Assembly (NCBI GenBank): GCA_947179485.1
Contig: OX359247.1
Coordinates: 10,073,060 to 10,137,059, forward strand
Source of the DNA: Allacma fusca
Lineage: Eukaryota > Arthropoda > Collembola > Symphypleona > Sminthuridae
Length of the DNA stretch: 64,000 nt
Reading direction: 5' to 3'
The notes beneath the pieces were generated by a model. That model was given only the letters and a program-made list of their open reading frames with translations, was not told where the DNA came from and searched no databases. Of this stretch, positions 36,192 to 48,724 are shown in pieces (the first letter of the stretch is position 1; the number at the start of each line of letters is the position of its first letter). A program made the translations under genes and the position numbers.

Positions 36192-36485
36192 TTACATATT
36201 GAAGCACCACTTTAGTAATGTTGCTACTACTTCATCAATAACAGTATTTGAAATTCTAAATCGTTTTAGAAATTTTACAAACAATGTTGAAATTACTCCA
36301 CGTGCACCTATATACAATCCTATTGTTTCAATTTCACGTAAATTAAATTTACTTTGGAAGTAAGGTGTTACAGCTACAATTCGACTGTAATAATAATAAC
36401 TGGCACTTGACTTATTTTTCGAAGAACCAGTGCTCCTAGAGCACACAAAAGTTACTTTTATCGATGAATGTATGAATTGCATCAC
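36192..36485 (-). pseudogene. R2-like LINE C-terminal fragment
   Basis: FNLREIETIGLYIGARGVIS and the following TLFVKFLKRFRI match the region after the restriction-like endonuclease core of R2/NeSL-type LINEs, where a GARG block is conserved. The preceding residues, rich in Ser and Tyr, come from the inserted sequence. This is the end of the same ORF2 whose main part lies at 37100-37753. Confidence 0.55.
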
Positions 36486-37099
36486 CTTCTCACGAAGTGA
36501 CAGCCTTTGCTGCCCAGTATGAATGGGATGAGAAGGACTTATAAAATTACCGAAATTTCTTTTGAATTTATTTTAACTTTATTCCACGCAGTCTTTCCCA
36601 TTCACACCCAAAAGTTTATCTGATCTTCTTCCTTTTCTCTCCTCATTATACACATCATATATTACGCCCAATAACAATAACCAATCATTCTAACTTTAAA
36701 TCCATTGTTTCCCGAATTTACAGTATTCATTTTATAAATGTGTACTAAAATAGCTATGGTAATAATATACAATAATCACCATCTAAATACATTGTACATA
36801 CGTACTTTTTCAACTTTCACTAAAAATGTTACTAAATTATTTAATAAACGATATTTTTAAAACGAACGCCAACATTTTCCCTTATCCATCTTAAAATCAA
36901 ATATATATAAGGAAAGCTTTTAGTGGTATTGACACCTTTCGCCATTAGGTACACTACCCGGGTATCTTAGTTCTAAATTCGGATAATTAGTCTAGCTTAT
37001 GTTATGTGCACTATACATATGCGCCATCTATGAGGCTCTTATACACTAATACTGTATATATGTATTCAAATGTAACAAATGCCTTAAGGTTATCTATGG

Positions 37100-37753
37100 T
37101 TAATTTCTATAGTGTAATCTAAGCTTCAAAATACGGTATGCAAGGATCATAGATTTTTTCTCGTAATTGACATTGTCCGCTTGATGGAGGCCTTGTTCCA
37201 TTCTAATTGTAGGGTGTATTATGTATCCCTTTCTTGTAATATGGTCGTAGGCAAGAATGTCTGCTCTTCCACTAGTATTATTGCTGTCTGAACAGTAAAT
37301 TTCTTCCTCTACTCTCAATCCTGTTTCTTTTAGTTTAGACGCTATAAGTGACCGAATGCTGTTGTGTCTATTATTTCGGAGTAGTTCCCACCTCGGGCAT
37401 TTACCAAGAATATGTCCTAAGGTTTCAAACTCATTGCAATGTCTGCAACGGCTATTTCCTTGGCTGTATCCGGGGTTGGGTTTTACTGGCAAACAATTAG
37501 CAGCCAATTTAATTGCATTGGTGCAATCAGATGGTGAGAGGCCGGCTTTGCTTTTCATCCATTTATAGGCAGATCTATATTCTGAGTACTGAATGACGCC
37601 TTGTCCTTTAGTAGGAAGTTTACACCACTTTTTGCATTCTAAGCGTTGGAGTTCATTCCTGATTAGCTTACATTTCTTAATTGGTTTAGCGGCAGTTGTT
37701 TGAGATTGAGTAAATGGAAGTGGGATCGATGAAATATTACATCTATTTGCCAT
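37100..37753 (-). pseudogene. R2-like LINE ORF2 fragment: CCHC finger and restriction-like endonuclease
   Basis: 217 residues are open. A CCHC finger, CRHCNEFETLGHILGKC, lies near residues 103-119, followed by RWELLRNNRHNSI, a signature of R2/NeSL-type LINEs. Downstream, GRADILAYD is the likely D of the PD-(D/E)XK-like endonuclease that cuts target DNA, and HPTIRMEQ follows. The final residues (about the last 10) come from an insertion. The upstream RT on the same strand is decayed. This protein would have primed reverse transcription at a nicked target. Confidence 0.7.
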
Positions 37754-38526
37754 GTATAACTGATTGGGTTCTAAATTTTCCAGGGCAGTCTTGAAGTCTT
37801 CGGAAAGATCTAGCTTAGATAAAAAAGATGTTTTTCGATTTCCAGATCTCGAACATGTGAAAGAACTTGTACACTACATTTTTGTAGACGTTCGCTTGCA
37901 TTATATGCTTGTATATTAGCTTCCCAAGATGCTTTTATAATGCCTAGACCTTTAACTTTAGTACTAGCATAAATATGGAATCTGGTTTTGATACTGGGAT
38001 TTGTAAAATTTCTTTGACTGCAGTTTTTAATATTTTGTCAATAGTTTGCAAAAAAAGTGAATTCAGCGGGCTTACAATTGTATGTTGTAAAGGGAAGATC
38101 ATTATTGACCATATATACCTTTTGAGTATGTTTAGGTTTTGAACTGGGGTAAGGAAAGTTGTTTAAACAAATTTTTGTATTTGATTTCTGAATTTAATTA
38201 CAATTTGATCTTCATCCAAGAAAATCTCTTCGTTGTATGTACATCCTAATTATTTGATAGATTCTTCCGGGCGAATTGATTTTATTTTCGTTTCCGAATT
38301 CAGAACTAAATCTTCTGTACATAATTGTCCTTTTACAATGCTAATACATTGAAACTTTGATGCATTGACTTGGAGTCCCAATTCATCATATAATAATAGG
38401 AATGTTTGACCGAAAACAATTGCAGATGTTCTTGCAAAGTTCTGCAACGTTTCTTTTGGGAAAGAAGAATGTAATTTGAATCCATACATTGATTTGACTT
38501 CTCCTTTGAATCCAATGTTGGTGCCA

Positions 38527-38644
38527 TGAAAATGCCCAAAATGCCCAACTTGCCCTGACCAAAATGCCCAAAATCAGGGAATTTTCAAAATCTGCCTACA
38601 TGCCCAGTTTTTGGGCATGTGGGCAGGCATTTTGGGCATTTTCA
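38527..38644. repeat. Word-rich palindrome (TGCCCA family)
   Basis: TGAAAATGCCCAAAATGCCC at 38527-38546 is mirrored (19 of 20) at 38625-38644. The interior and right flank to about 38690 are full of TGCCC/GGGCA words. It sits where the R2-like LINE is truncated. Small and ORF-free. Confidence 0.6.
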
Positions 38645-38765
38645 GCTAGGCGGGCAAATACTGCAGGGCATTTTCAATCGACATACCCTACATATTGTGC
38701 TCTTCTTTTCTCTCTCTTGTGTTTTGTTGCTCGTTGCGGGTTAGTAGATTGGTCATAACAATTGT

Positions 38766-41700
38766 CTAATTTTTTGAGCATTTTGATTTTCGGATGTTAT
38801 AAAATTTCTTTTCTGGCCCGGGTAATTCTTTCTTACATTTATGAAGTGTGATTGTGTATAATGAAACAATTTGTTCAAATCTTACATGATTACATTCATT
38901 GGATAAAAGGAGGTCATTCATTTGTTGCAAAATAACTATAAAATAAACACGGATGTCCAACTTGATCATCCTAAAATAACAATATGTACAATGCTCTTTC
39001 TTTCAGCAACTCATACAATACTTTTCCTGTCGAATTTTCGTTACCATTGACTCATCTAAGTCCAAAATGTTAATTACATATTCCGGAAGGACAAAACCTA
39101 GAATTTTATTTCCCATCAATTTAAGTCCTTCGTATGTGTTTCTTCTCCATTGATCAACCTTGTTAGACAGACTCGTCCATTCCTTGTCGACTATCATAGC
39201 GGAAATATATAGCATCAATTTTCGTTCCTTGAATGGTAACTCCTCCTATAGCTGGGGAATTTGGAATGTACTTTGGCCAATTATTGTTCTTAATTCTCCT
39301 TGATGATTCTCTTTGGCCTTTTTCAAAATATTTTCTCTCACCTTGTCCAATCCTTTCATTGGTCTAAAAGCTTCGTAAGGTCCATACCATTGAACAGTAA
39401 TTTCTGTCATAGCTGCTGCTTGTGCACTTCAGTTACAGAGAATTTTGGGATGTATTTTCTACTTATAGGTAATTGATATACCTTCCGTTTGTGTGCCGCA
39501 GTCACGAATTCCCTTTTAAATTTGACTTCTAGTGGAAACTGACTATTTGTTGTCACTTCAAGAGGTAGAAAAACTTTCTAGGTAGAAAGCATTTCTTAAA
39601 CGGTCTTCCTGTCTCCTCTTCTACCTTATTCTGTCGCCAATAGTCATCCAAATACTGATCCAAACTTTGTCGAACATTTAGTTCAAGCTTGCGTTTCTCC
39701 TCAACGTCTTCATCTGTATTAATCAAAATATGCACTTTAGGCTTGATGTCTTCATCTTCAGAATTCGCAACTATACTTGGCGGTGGTACCTTTTTGGATA
39801 TGCCATCCCTTTTTCGTTGGAATCCTTAGAGTCAGACGAGTCCAACATGTCCTAAACTGCTGGTTTAGCTTCCTTAGTACTTGCCATAGTAATTACGGAT
39901 CTTGTTCTACTCATGGTTGTTCCACTTCTTGGATTTTGAGTAAAAACTGGATTATTTGGAGCTTTAGGCCCTGATCTTTCCATCTGGTCTTACCCATTGG
40001 ACTTAGTTGTTTGTGTATATCTTATTGACACGTTCCTTTCTTAAATCTGTACCTTTCGCATAATGCCCATTGGGAAATTACAATCCCCCATCACTCTTCT
40101 AATCTAGTCACTTATAGGGTTCCAAAATTAACAGTATGTCATAAGTGGATGCAATCCTTGAGTTCCATTCTTGGTTTATTATAGCGATATGATTTATCTT
40201 CGCACCTATGAGTTCAATGCTGACCGCCATAGCAGTTCTCTCGGGCTTATATGCGAAATCGATTCTATTTTAACTCTCTGTACCTCCAGCTTCAACAATT
40301 CATTCACTGATAATTTTTACAACCAAAATAAATAGTTTAATCAATCACTGACAATAAAAACCTTTTCCCTTTAGCCTTGACACAACTAACCAGTTTTTTT
40401 CCCTTCTTGTATAAAACAAATTATTTACAATAATTATTTATCTACAACAGTGTCTTCTCTTTTCCTCTCTCATTGTTTTCACTTATTGACCCATGGTTTA
40501 CCTACAGCTATCCCTGATTATTAACATACCAGCCACACCTTTAAAAATAACTTACAACTCTTAAAATTAATTAATGACCTGTATTCTTAAAATAAAATTG
40601 TACTTGTAAATTCCTGTATACCCACTTAGCTTACTGTATGAACTATCCAAACATTCACAACTACTCATTTGTTTTTGGACACTAATCCTTCTTCACTTTA
40701 CAGGTAATTTATAATACACTTGATAATTTAAAAATTTTCGAACCCTAAAAACAAAACTCAAATTGATAGCTTGCTGTGTCCTTTCCAGTCTATTTGCCCG
40801 GTATTATTTACTGATACACGCCGCTTGTCCTATGTTATGCATCTCTATAATTCTTCCATAATATCTTATCCAAATATTTCCTCTTTTAATGATTCCAAAT
40901 CCCTTAGAAGAATTAAAATACTTTTCCCCTTGGGGTTGGATCAATTGTTTCCGTCTGCTCCACATCAGATGATATTTCTGGTAGTAACACAACTTCCTCG
41001 CCGACTTAATTAGATTCTTTTGCTCCAATTACAATGTCACCAATTATTTCAGTAATAGCTGATGAGATACTGGTCCTCCATTTCTTTTCCTTACGCTGGG
41101 ACTTATTATTAAAAATATTTGAATGACCTACAGAATGTTCACCATCACCTGCACTTATTGTTTTAGCGCTGGTGGGTCATGTAGTATCTATATAATGTGT
41201 AGTTCTGTCACTTGTAATTGTATGACCATTTTTCTCACTGTGATTATTATTATTCTGTCCTATGCAGCAATAAACACTAATATTGCTGTCCCTTGTGTTT
41301 TTCTCAATTTGTTTTCTGTTATTTACAAGCATTCAAATTATTATTTACGTCACGTGAAGTTATGACTCGGTTCTTTTTATTACCAAATTCATTAATATAT
41401 GCTTCACCAGTATTCACAAACTGTTTATTATATGCAGTGTTTCCAAATCTATTAGTTCCACATAATTGTCTATTAATATTCCTTCCATTTTTAAGCATAT
41501 TTCTGTTCCACTTCCCAGTATTTAAACGACTGTAATTTCAAAAATTATCGGTAATGTCATTTCACTTAAATTCCCATATCTCAAGCTCTGAGTTTCTCTG
41601 GCTTGTTTTCCATACATATTGCCATTACTTTTATTAAAAGTATTAAAATGAAATTGGACCCACACGGTGGTAGGTGAGTGGTCAGAGCGTCCCGTAAAGT

Positions 41701-43560
41701 TGCGGCTGGTCTCGGGTTCGAGTCCAGTAAAGCTCTGATGCTTTAAAAAGAATTTCCACCGTCCCTTTATCTCTTACTATAGCTGTCTGTGTGGAAGAGT
41801 GTTGGCGGCGATGTTGCACTCTGGATCCGGTTGGATGTGCTGATGCGGTAGTGCCGGGAACGTGCAGAGCAATGACTGAATAAAGAGTTCTTTAGCATAC
41901 TCCTGTCCTATCGCATCTGCTTATTCTTATCTGGTGAAAGAGCGTCCCTGGCAATTGCCCTTCGCTACCTCACTCCTACACACAGTTTCCTTCTAACCTA
42001 TCTTTAAGGGGCGTGGCTCAGGGCTTGTGATATACTCGCTTGCGAGGAATTGACCATGGGTATATGTCCCACTTGCCCTTCGTAGCCACAATGCTAACAC
42101 GGGGTGCCGGCTCGTGTACGATACCCTGTACATATGTGCCGGTGCGAAAACCATTCAGACTGAAGAGAGCCAGTATAAGCTTCTCACTTGTAAACATATA
42201 AATTTGAAAGAGAAATAAAGGAGGTACAGAAAACTCTGATTGACCCAGTGGGTAAAAATCGGAGTATAAACCCCCAAATTATTTTTATTATTAACCTGAA
42301 ATCTGGTTCTACACTGCCGGCGTGGACCAATTAATTCTTCTCTCCACTGTGCTAAAATTCGACAGTGCTCATCGTTATCTCTGTTTATTTGATATTCAAA
42401 AATTTTCATAGCTCTTTTTTCAGCTTCAAATATTTTATGTCATCTGCCATTATGTAAATTTCCATATCTTGAATTAAAATTTCGACCATAATTTGAATAC
42501 ATATTCATTTTTCCTTATTTCGGTTGTATCCTTTCTGGATATTGATTACAATTGCTTTTTCGTTTCAAATTATAATAAGCGTGATTTTTAAACATTGTGT
42601 CATTGATGCACTTGTTAACTATAAAATGTATATTTGGATCTTGACAATTTAAATTCACAGGAATAATATAATTTGTTCCCAATGAAATAAAAATATTTTT
42701 AAAAACAGGTTCTCCTATTTTGTAATTTTGTATGGGTTCTGGCACACGTTTATTCCTACATCTAGGTGGTATCTCACAAGTACTACTTTCTCTTTGAAAA
42801 TTCATCCGTATTTGTGGATTTAAGTTTGAAGTTTCCTGAGATCCATGCCTTGCACGTAGTCTCGTGTATAATTACGAATAGGAACATACGCATTTATAGG
42901 TTGAGTTCCCGTCTGCAGGCGGCTCGAACGTTCCCATCGTCTTAACATTTTTGAATTTGTTGATGGACTCAAACTTCCAATGTCTGATCTAGAAAAACTA
43001 TGTAAAGATGACACCGGTTCAGGTACATGACTTCTATTCTTGTTTGTTCTCTTCGGCATAACCTTTTGGGTATTTTGGTAGGTTCTTTGGGTGATGGTCT
43101 TTGGTAAAACAAATAATATCACACTGTTTATTCACATCTAGGTAACTATAGTCTCGGTACTATGGATCGGCTGGATGCCAACGTAATACGTTGTTAATAT
43201 GAGCTCTTTTTACTTTTTCTCTTGCTTTAGGGTTCAAATCTTCCAGTTTTAGTTCCATTTGTCCAATGACATTGCGGACTTTGAGTGCGGGTTACTCTAT
43301 CGTGGTTGTAATCCATACTGATTGGTCTTGATGACAATATATTCTCCAACTTGGTATGAGTGTACCTTTCGTCCCAAATTGGCGTTTATGTTTCTTCCCT
43401 TTTGTTGTTTTTAATTAATAACGGCTTTGACAACTGCCTTCAGATGATTTTCGGTCCATCTTCTAGGTCTAAGGGATAAGTTCTTTCCAGCGTAGGAGTT
43501 TCTAAATCCACTCTAAAAATTGGTTTTCTTTTCATAAATAGATAAAATAGACTGGTCATA
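38766..43560 (-). pseudogene. Possible 3' ORF region of the gypsy-like fossil
   Basis: Short minus-strand segments with coherent hydrophilic composition lie downstream of integrase: for example KAREKVKRAHINNVLRWHP near 43200-43230, VPEPIQNYKIGEPVFKNIF near 42740-42680, and KIFEYQINRDNDEHCRIL near 42400-42340. The first piece may be the end of pol. The rest match no family known to me and show no envelope-like membrane segment. Broken throughout. Confidence 0.35.
41656..42196 (+). repeat. tRNA-headed SINE, second copy with a different head
   Basis: The head carries an A-box-like GTGAGTGGTCAGAGCG and a B box GGTTCGAGTCC, a clean pol III promoter pair. From about 41778 the body (TGTGTGGAAGAGTGTTGGCG...) matches the SINE at 1349-1960 read on the minus strand, through GAGAGCCAGTATAAGC and CACTTGTAAA. 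The hairpin/ATT tail of the other copy is missing, so this copy is 3'-truncated or ends differently. It sits in the 3' part of the gypsy-like fossil. Confidence 0.75.
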
Positions 43561-43719
43561 AGTGATTGAAGGTACTGCGTATTATGAGAAAAACCTGCTT
43601 ACATAATATGTCCCAATCAGTTCTTCTTTGCGACAAATATTTTCTGATGGTATTTTTGATATCCCGATTACCCCTTTCCACAACGCCACTTGATTGTGGT
43701 GAGTATGGTGGAACTATGA

Positions 43720-44801
43720 CAGAGCTGCGTTCAAGTCAAGTTATTTTAGGCAATTTGACTTGAACTTGACTTGAACTTGAAAAAATTGTCTAAGCGAGGT
43801 GTCCGCACTTGTAATTGATGAATCAAGTTTCTTAAGCAACTTGAGTATTCAAGTACTCGATTTTAAAGTTCATTTTATTGAACTTGAACTTGATCATAAC
43901 TTGATGTTCAAGTTGGGCACATAACTTGACTTGAACGTGAAATTGTACTTGAACTTGATTATTCAAGTATTTGTTTCGTAAATGAATTAACAATGCTTGA
44001 AATTTCGTCCACCACGATTATAACTAAAAATGGCTAGGTCGTAATTAGGATCCACTAAACGGCATAAGGATGATATTCTTAATTTTAAAATTACTAAAAA
44101 ATTTAAAATACTTGTTCAAATAACTAAATATTATAGTTCAATCTAATTTCCTAATTTGCACTAATAAGAGTTTAGAAATCATATTATTGACCTTTTGACA
44201 TTAGTGTTGCACTAACAGCAAAAATTATTCTTACATGACACAATAAATTATTCTTTAACTTCTTCTTAGTCTCTGAACAGGTGAAGTGAACAATCACTTC
44301 ATTTTTCTATTGGAACAAAAACCGCGAGTATCAAGAACATCTTTATAAAACAATAAGTCCGAAATTTTAATTATTCAAAATTCAAAGTATGGAAACAACA
44401 CAATAATTATTCTCGAACACTATGTATCGTAGATACGACTTTAATGTCGATGGAATGAAAACAAATATGAAGATGTCATTACTATGATTAATGACGCCCA
44501 ATATTATTTTTAGTTGGATGCAATGATGCCACTAATTAGACATTGCTTACATTGCTTTTCAGTGACAAAAACTCAAGTTATACTCAAGTTTTATTCAAGT
44601 ACTTCCATTCAGTGTACTTGAACTTGACTTGATTTTGCAATCAAGTTATTAACTTGAACTTGAAAATTCAAGTTAAAATTACAATTTCATTTGAACTTGA
44701 TGTTTAAGCCTCAAGTTACAAAATTGTCTGTACTTGACTTGACTTCAACTTAATACGCACTTGAACTGTTCAAGTTATACTTGAACTTGAACGCAGCTCT
44801 G
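43720..44801. mobile_element. hAT-like word-rich element (CAAGTTCAAGT family)
   Basis: The ends are CAGAGCTGCGTTCAAGT at the left and the reverse complement at the right. Flanking octamers AACTATGA (43712-43719) and AACTACGA (44802-44809) match 7 of 8. Both end regions are made of degenerate TTGAACTTGACTTG/CAAGTTCAAG words, and the middle is plain AT-rich DNA. No transposase. It is inserted into the gypsy-like fossil next to its integrase. Confidence 0.8.
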
Positions 44802-44820
44802 AACTACGATGTGTCTGATG

Positions 44821-45054
44821 TTATTTATTTTCAAAGAACTGTTGAAAAAATGACGCAGTAAAATGCGTTCCAACGTCTGAAACAATATCAGGTGTCATTC
44901 CGGCCAAATAAAATAACTGCCATAATATTCTCACAGCATCCGAAGCTTTTGCATTTGACGCAGGGACTACAAAAAGAAATCTTGATGTGTAGTCAATGAC
45001 AACGAGAGTATATTCGTTGCCTCTAGGTGTTTTTTCCAATGTTATTGTGTGCAA
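44821..45054 (-). pseudogene. Integrase core fragment of the gypsy-like fossil
   Basis: NEYTLVVIDYTSRFLFVVPA and DIVSDVGTHFTASFFQQFF are the two aspartate-bearing blocks of a retroviral-type integrase core. The rest of the domain is displaced by the neighbouring insertions. Broken. Confidence 0.75.
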
Positions 45055-45061
45055 AAGTGTT

Positions 45062-46600
45062 TATTAAGGTTGATTAAGCCCTTACAACCCAGTTTGCTGT
45101 GTTCGTATCATGAGACATTAAAATACATAAAATTAATTTAACATTGGAATTATTGAAAGGTAAAGTTAAATTGATCAGTATTGGAAAAGAATAAAAGAAT
45201 AAAATATTAGTAGTGTTGGTTGGCGCCTGAGTATGTGTCGCCTTGTGTAGGTAATAGTTTTATTAAAGTTGAAAGGTAAATTTCTTTATGGTTGTTGGGT
45301 GGATGAGGTAGTTAATTGTATTGAGCTAATCGGGTGCGTGGTCACCCTGCTTCCGACTGGATGATCTGCAGTATGGTTCCATTGACTGCCTGAAATTTCA
45401 CACCTTCGATCACTGCCAGGTTGCCTTTTCGATTCGCTGTTTTCCCGGCTGATCTAGCATTTCGTATACATTCCCTTATTAGGTATCTATTATGTGATTC
45501 CTCTTTGGTCAAGTCTTCCATCACCTTCAAACTTTTCTTGGCTAGCTCTCTGCTTCCTCGGACGATCGTATTAGCTGTATGCTCTTTAGTGCATTTGATC
45601 TTGATATTGCGATCTTTTTGGGCCCTACCACATCTATACACTGTGTCTATGTCAGCTGGGTCGACCGCTATCACGCAACTACTGAGCGATGCCATCATCG
45701 TGCTGACGAGTAAGGGTCTTTTCTTCTTTTGATTCTGGGATGCCTCCAATATATACATTCTTGTTTTTTATTTCCTGGCAAATGTGTTGATTTGCCAATT
45801 GTAGCTCAGCGATTGATTTTTCTTGTACTAAGTTCTTTTGTTCCAGCTCGTCGCATCTTGCTTGGAGTTCACTGATCCTCCATTCGATTTGTGTGGTTAT
45901 TCTTGATTGTGATTCTTGAATTTCTTTCTTGATTTTGCACCCCAGCTTTCTCAGAAGTTGTTTGATTATTTCATAGTTCATGCTGGAGGCTTTTGGATTA
46001 GTGTTATGTGGGGTTTCTCCCTCGTCCTCTCGTCGTTGCTTGGCCGTTGAAGGGGTTGTGAAGGACGTGATCAGGGGCTGATTCTGTCTTGGTGGTGTGC
46101 GGTTTATGGGCATTCCTTAGTGGTCTCTCTTGTCCGATCAGAATCTGGCCATTAAAAAATCAAAGTGACTCAGACTTAGTTTTGTCAGTCGATTTGGCTT
46201 GGCATTTACTTAATTGTCATTAGTGTATCAGGCCTTACGTGTTTACTACCCCTGGTTAGACTCTTGCCTTCGTTTTCATTGAACCTTGTTTGTGGACTTA
46301 ACCACCTGTCGTAACCAGGGGATAGCTAAATGTACAGCCTCTGCCAGTCTTGCTTCTCCTTATGTACCTAATGCTTCACTTTGTATGATCAGTTGCTCCC
46401 AGTCTTTCTGCTGTTGTAACACTACACTTCCACTGATTTCGATCGTATTTCACTGGTTCCCGTGTCAGAGTACTTCTTAATATTAGTGTCTTAATTAATT
46501 GAAGTTATTTAGTGCATTTTGTTATTTAATTTCGAAATTTATTCAGGAGGTGAGAATTGCTTGTGTTGCCACTTTGAGTTTCCTGCGCGCTTTGATAAAA
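45062..46600 (-). mobile_element. LINE copy with ORF1 only
   Basis: Minus strand: a leader from about 46600, ORF1 (46113-45342), then about 280 bp of 3' UTR ending TTGTAAGGGCTTAATCA-like sequence and CCTTAATAAAC near 45062. No endonuclease or reverse transcriptase follows ORF1. The end resembles that of the LINE at 3064-17354 (TTGTAAGGGCTGCGGCC...AATAAA). Either an internal deletion or a non-autonomous half-LINE. The 5' limit is approximate and no duplication was found. Confidence 0.55.
45342..46113 (-). pseudogene. LINE ORF1 protein (coiled coil, RRM-like), frameshifted
   Basis: The N-terminal part (from 46113) is proline/threonine-rich, then coiled-coil (ITTQIEWRISELQARCDELE), then NVYIGGIPESKEEK, the start of an RRM-like fold. 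The remainder is in another frame from about 45735: DIDTVYRCGRAQKDRNIKIK, then LTKEESHNRYLIRECIRNAR, matching the layout of the RRM and C-terminal domain of LINE ORF1 proteins. One frameshift near 45735 separates the parts. Related in design, not closely in sequence, to ORF1 at 3604-4416. Confidence 0.65.
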
Positions 46601-47289
46601 ATAAAAACTGCCTTTACAGTCCCAATAAGCTATACTCACACTAAATATTTAAAACAAAATTACCTTGCCGTTAAATAACAGGTACTAAAACGTCAAGTAT
46701 TAAATGCTTTTTTGTGTTCTTCTAAAGAAGTGCGCTGATTTGTAATTCTAACCAAGCGCTAAAATAACGAATTGCGCCAGTACGCTTCCAAATGCCAAGA
46801 ATTGATCTACAGTACGCAAAGGTCAACAGAGCTGATATATTAACAGGACACCGACTGGTCCCAATAGTATCTTCTCCTGGTAAATAGATAAGTCCTGTAA
46901 AATCCTCCGTGACATGTGCTTGGGTCAGATGTAACAATGATACCCAGGGTGAGATAGCAGAATGATTCTGAACTATATACTTTAATACGAGAACAATCTT
47001 AATAATTGAGGAAAATGAGAATACAAGAAGTATGACAGTAGATTACGTCTGAACTCTGTGGTGGTCTGTGAGCAACTAACTCCAATTAGTTAGTTGTAAT
47101 ATTAACAATGCGATGTCATAGCATCAATAAGTCATTCTGTTAACTAATCTACAATTTTCTAAAATAAAATGAATGTTTGATAAGTTGATAACTTGATTAC
47201 AATCAACACCACATTATCATATTCTATACACTTAGTTAATCCTAAATCAGAATCCAACAATAATGCTAGCTAATATATTGTAATATTGT
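46601..47289. other. Unassigned stretch within the gypsy-like fossil
   Basis: A 71-residue minus-strand ORF (46722-46937) has no recognised motif. The rest is AT-rich. It lies between the ORF1-only LINE and the RT fragment. Confidence 0.35.
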
Positions 47290-47890
47290 AGCACTTGTGT
47301 GAAGGTCAAAGCTTCTTCTAATTTTTGAAAAGCATTCTCTTGGTGTTTCTTCCATTCGAATTTTCCCATAAATTCTTTACTCTTGAGCCGATTTAATGGT
47401 TCTGAAATGTAAATTCAGATTGCTAATTTCTGAATGCGTAATTTTTGATATATTTTCTGACGAAATCTGTCATGCCAATAAAATATCTGACATTCTTAAG
47501 TTTTTGTGATCTTGGAAATTTGACTAATGATTGAATTTCCTGCGATGTAATTCTGCTTCCTGTGGGTCCAATAACATCTCCCAAATTAATGAGCTCTATA
47601 TGCAGATTTACATTATTTCAAATTAAATTTCAGGTTAAATTGTTGACTACGCTCCTAAATGATCTTGAATCCTGAACACTAATATGTCATCTACATAAAC
47701 TAATACAAGTTTTTATTTGAGATTCTCTAAGATGTCGTCCGTCATTATTTGGAATTCAGCTGGACTGTTGATAAAAACGTAGGGTAGTTTGGTGTATTGA
47801 ACTTTTCCTCCTGATGGAATGGTAAAGCCGTTTTTTGCCTTAAACCCTCGTCAAGTTACCTTTGTAGAAAAACTTGTGTAGCTGCCTGAA
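47290..47890 (-). pseudogene. Reverse transcriptase fragment of the gypsy-like fossil
   Basis: Minus-strand reading shows LVYVDDILVF (catalytic YVDD) near 47710-47680 and a KNVRYFIGMTDFVRKYIKNY thumb/connection block near 47490-47430. Both are typical of Ty3/gypsy RT. Broken. Confidence 0.7.
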
Positions 47891-48724
47891 AATAGGAATG
47901 TTTTACGGAGTGCCGCTAGTCGATGTTTCCATGGAGTTGTGTTACTTTAGTATTTGTTTGGTTATAGGAGTTTAGATATTGTTTCATGCAGATTTAGACT
48001 GAGTGAGTGAAATGCTTGTGGATGCTGTGAGCAGATCTATAATGCCGGGAATAAGTTACACGTAGGATCACCTTCGTTTATGGCAAAAAATCAAAGTAAT
48101 TATTTATTACTTTTAAGAGAAAAAAGTATGGAGTCAGAGTCTGGAGTGAGAGTGACAGTGTCACGGTGAGAGAGAATATTGGTCCGCTACTGCTGTAACG
48201 ACTCGTACAACAACTTGGCCATGCACAAATTGTGGCTTGTATACGTAGCTGGGAGATTGGAGTCTTTCAGTCTCCCATTCACTAAATGTAGGCTCAAGGT
48301 TGTTGTAGGTTAGCCTTTTCCAGAGAAGATAAGATAACAATTCCAAAAGACAACATTCAATAGGTAAAATTACTAGGTAAAATTCCCAGTAGATTAAACA
48401 AATACTCATCAAGAAGGCATTCGGATTTAAATTAGCTAGATTAGAGTCTCTACCATACTATCAGTCTCGACAAATATATTTAAATAGTCATCTGAAATCT
48501 ATACTAATTGGCTTAGATTGATCTAATTCGTTGAATATATTCTAATCTACAAGAAAATTGTTACCTTGAGAAGTCGGATTTCGACTGTCAAACAAGCCAG
48601 ACGTATCTAATTTTTATTAGCTGTTTGTGAGCAAATCACACACGATTTGCTTGAACTTTACTATCTTTAGCAAATAAACTAAATTTATAATAATAATAAT
48701 AACTACGTTTGTTCTCCATTATTT
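47891..48724. other. Unassigned stretch; possible retroposon tail
   Basis: No coding domain seen. Near 48635-48705 a hairpin-forming GCAAATCACACACGATTTGC is followed by AATAAACTAAATTTATAATAATAATAATA, resembling a plus-strand LINE/SINE 3' end. Confidence 0.3.

Larger units (their letters stand above)
36037..38520 (-). mobile_element. R2-like LINE (restriction-like endonuclease type), 5'-truncated and interrupted
   Basis: Minus-strand pieces in order: reverse transcriptase C-terminal region (about 38520-37780, with LGLQVNASKFQCISI), a zinc-binding and endonuclease ORF (37753-37100), and the end of the endonuclease region (about 36390-36192, with LYIGARGVIS). Between the last two lies about 700 bp ending in ATTATTATTA (near 36400 on the minus strand), likely another retroposed insertion. 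The 3' UTR ends near 36037 after AATAAAGTCTTTATA. The RT part carries stops, so the copy is decayed. Restriction-like endonuclease LINEs often target specific sites; no target is evident here. Confidence 0.65.

Noticed and set aside
41668-41740. Possible tRNA gene (A and B boxes)
   Set aside because: The stretch runs directly into a SINE body shared with 1349-1960 and lacks a closed acceptor stem, so it is a SINE promoter head.
38766-43560. Polinton or other large DNA virus-like element
   Set aside because: No DNA polymerase B, packaging ATPase or capsid motifs seen. Neighbouring protease, RT and integrase point to an LTR element.
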